Shown here: positions 6,251-7,007 of the stretch, one piece after another | How positions within the stretch are numbered: the first letter of the stretch is position 1 | Layout of the letters: each line of letters begins with the position of its first letter | Made by a program: the position numbers and the translations under genes | Assembly: GCA_964641715.1 (NCBI GenBank) | Contig: CAZXMB010000156.1 | Coordinates: 1-7,007, forward strand | DNA length: 7,007 nt | Source: CAZXMB01 sp964641715 | Lineage (GTDB): Bacteria; Desulfobacterota; BSN033; UBA1163 | Reading direction: 5' to 3' | Notes under the pieces: generated by a model | The model's database searches: none | The model's input: only the letters and a program-made list of their open reading frames with translations | Told to the model about the DNA's origin: nothing

Positions 6251-6267
6251 GTGTCAAATTGGTGTCA
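6246..6267 (+). repeat. 11-bp tandem direct repeat at the element edge
   Basis: AATTGGTGTCA occurs at 6246-6256 and again immediately at 6257-6267. The second copy runs into the left inverted repeat. The first may be a remnant of another element end or the product of slippage at insertion. Confidence 0.85.
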
Positions 6268-6278
6268 GGCCTTGAAAT
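6261..6278 (+). repeat. left terminal inverted repeat
   Basis: An 18-base perfect partner of 6942-6959. It ends directly before the -35 box of the transposase promoter. Confidence 0.85.
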
Positions 6279-6307
6279 TTGACAAATCATTTATCTTTTT
6301 ATATGAT
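6279..6307 (+). promoter_or_regulatory. near-consensus promoter of the transposase gene
   Basis: TTGACA (6279-6284), a 17-base spacer, then TATGAT (6302-6307). Transcription should start 6-7 bases after the -10 box, at about 6313-6314, which is the A of the ATG. With no Shine-Dalgarno present, the mRNA may be leaderless. Confidence 0.75.
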
Positions 6308-6313
6308 TTTTCT

Positions 6314-6955
6314 ATGGGTAGGCCGATTCGGATAGAATATCCTGGTGCTTTGTATCACATCACGAGCCGGGGAAACGAAAAAAAGAAGATATTCCTAAAA
6401 GATGCGGACCGGATCAAATTTCTTAAAATCCTTGAGGACTACCATGACCGTTATGGGATTCTCATCCATGGTTATATTTTAATGGATAACCATTATCATT
6501 TGATATTGGAGACGCCGAAGGGAAACCTGTTGAAGGAGAAGGAAGGTGTGCCATTTAAGAGCCTTTATAATCAGGTCATTCTTGGGGGAGAGGAGTTTAT
6601 AGGGAAAATCAAAGGGATGTTAAAAGGGAGACGACTTCCCCAGGGGGTTGTTGGGCGAAAGAGATTAGTGGATTCTCCTTCTCCGATGGAGGTAGTGGGT
6701 GTGGTATCGGAGGTTTTTGGAGTCAATCGAGAGGAGATATTGGACAGGGGGAGTTATAGACATCTTGCCAGGAAGGTTGCCATCTATCTATGTCAGCGAT
6801 ATACTGGGCTCAGTTATGAGGCGATTGGTAAACTCTTTGGAGGGATTCATTATAGTACGGTGAGTAAGGTGACCGAAAGGATAAGAGAGGAGATGCTCAG
6901 AGACAAGAAATTATCAGAACTCATGAATCGAGTAACTTCACATTTCAAGGCCTGA
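6314..6955 (+). CDS. REP-associated Y1 transposase-DnaA domain IV fusion, internally deleted
   Basis: The first 72 residues match the N-terminus of REP-associated (IS200-like) Y1 transposases: RPIRIEYPGALYHITSRGNE (3-22), then GYILMDNHYHLIL (53-65) with the metal-binding HUH motif His60-Tyr61-His62. The family normally continues with a segment holding the catalytic tyrosine (usually near a GHLFQGRYK-like motif) and the conserved HLNPVRAG region. Here the sequence jumps at about residues 71-78 (6524-6547) to LYNQVILGGEEFIGKIK (84-100), so around 100 residues appear to be missing without a frameshift. The C-terminal half has a helix-turn-helix resembling DnaA domain IV: LARKVAIYLCQRYTGLSYEA (151-170), then IGKLFGGIHYSTVSKVTERI (171-190). 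At 213 residues it is shorter than intact fusions, which I recall as roughly 300 or more. It is probably unable to transpose itself but could still bind DNA. A longer open frame back to 6107 reads over the antisense integrase remnant and is rejected. Confidence 0.85.
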   Translation: MGRPIRIEYPGALYHITSRGNEKKKIFLKDADRIKFLKILEDYHDRYGILIHGYILMDNHYHLILETPKGNLLKEKEGVPFKSLYNQVILGGEEFIGKIKGMLKGRRLPQGVVGRKRLVDSPSPMEVVGVVSEVFGVNREEILDRGSYRHLARKVAIYLCQRYTGLSYEAIGKLFGGIHYSTVSKVTERIREEMLRDKKLSELMNRVTSHFKA

Positions 6956-6959
6956 CACC
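6942..6959 (-). repeat. right terminal inverted repeat, overlapping the stop codon
   Basis: Reverse complement of 6261-6278. It encodes the last residues of the transposase (FKA) and its TGA stop at 6953-6955. Confidence 0.85.
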
Positions 6960-7007
6960 TTATTTCGACGAGCCATCTGACAGCCCATTCTCGCAGCCGC
7001 AACAATT

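Larger units (their letters stand above)
6261..6959 (+). mobile_element. RAYT-like element with 18-bp perfect terminal inverted repeats
   Basis: GGTGTCAGGCCTTGAAAT (6261-6278) is the exact reverse complement of 6942-6959. Extending inward gives 21 matches in 22 positions. The repeats enclose one gene (6314-6955) and its promoter. The family is the single-strand Y1/HUH class (IS200/REP-associated), which does not usually make target duplications, and none is evident here. The right repeat overlaps the gene's stop codon. The left end abuts the truncated integrase. Confidence 0.75.

Noticed and set aside
6107..6313. N-terminal extension of the transposase frame
   Set aside because: It reads across the left inverted repeat and antisense to the integrase remnant; the family N-terminus begins at the ATG at 6314, next to the promoter.
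1..7007. CRISPR array, rRNA or tRNA genes
   Set aside because: No regularly spaced direct repeats and no recognisable RNA gene sequence were seen on either strand.
6960..7007. Continuation of the truncated integrase beyond the mobile element
   Set aside because: The 48 bases translate to nothing resembling the missing integrase segment in any frame; too short to call.

Overview
This 7 kb window reads as bacterial chromosome from a metagenome-type assembly. It holds a 100-N scaffold gap at 3302-3401, and the 55 bases on each side of that gap are identical. Base composition is moderate, with strong Shine-Dalgarno sites and sigma70-type promoters, so the host is probably a Gram-negative bacterium. 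The Tat-targeted molybdoenzyme, the integron-type integrase remnant and the REP-associated transposase with a DnaA-like C-terminus would fit Desulfobacterota (former Deltaproteobacteria) or a related phylum. That placement is inference from family impressions only.

Layout. Positions 1-427 hold no convincing gene. A 46-residue SPW-repeat-like membrane miniprotein (428-568) is followed 21 bases later by a 473-residue radical SAM protein (590-2011), probably as one transcription unit. A spacer (2012-2272) holds two GC-rich palindromes, one nested in a longer stem, and then a good promoter. That promoter drives a three-gene unit: a poly-gamma-glutamate hydrolase family protein (2273-2851), an unrecognised one-helix membrane protein (from 2869, interrupted by the gap) and a YetF/DUF421 membrane protein (3475-4014). 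Collapsing the 55-base duplication restores an intact 158-codon gene that overlaps the YetF start by 26 bases, so the gap is very probably an unmerged contig overlap and not missing DNA. An exported alpha/beta hydrolase (4167-5171) follows on the same strand.

On the minus strand lies a Tat-exported, sulfite-oxidase-fold molybdopterin protein (5255-5872) and the C-terminal third of an integron-type tyrosine recombinase (5948-6250). The recombinase stops matching its family exactly where a small mobile element begins. The element (about 6261-6959) is bounded by 18-bp perfect inverted repeats. It encodes a REP-associated Y1 transposase (HUH motif) fused to a DnaA domain-IV-like helix-turn-helix, but the middle of the transposase, where the catalytic tyrosine normally lies, appears to be deleted in frame. 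A near-consensus promoter at its left end places the predicted transcription start on the ATG.

The radical SAM unit, the hydrolase/YetF unit and the exported enzymes suggest cell-envelope or peptide-modification functions, but nothing ties them into one pathway. The most unusual part is the right end: an integrase remnant abutting an internally deleted transposase-DnaA fusion that keeps intact ends and promoter.
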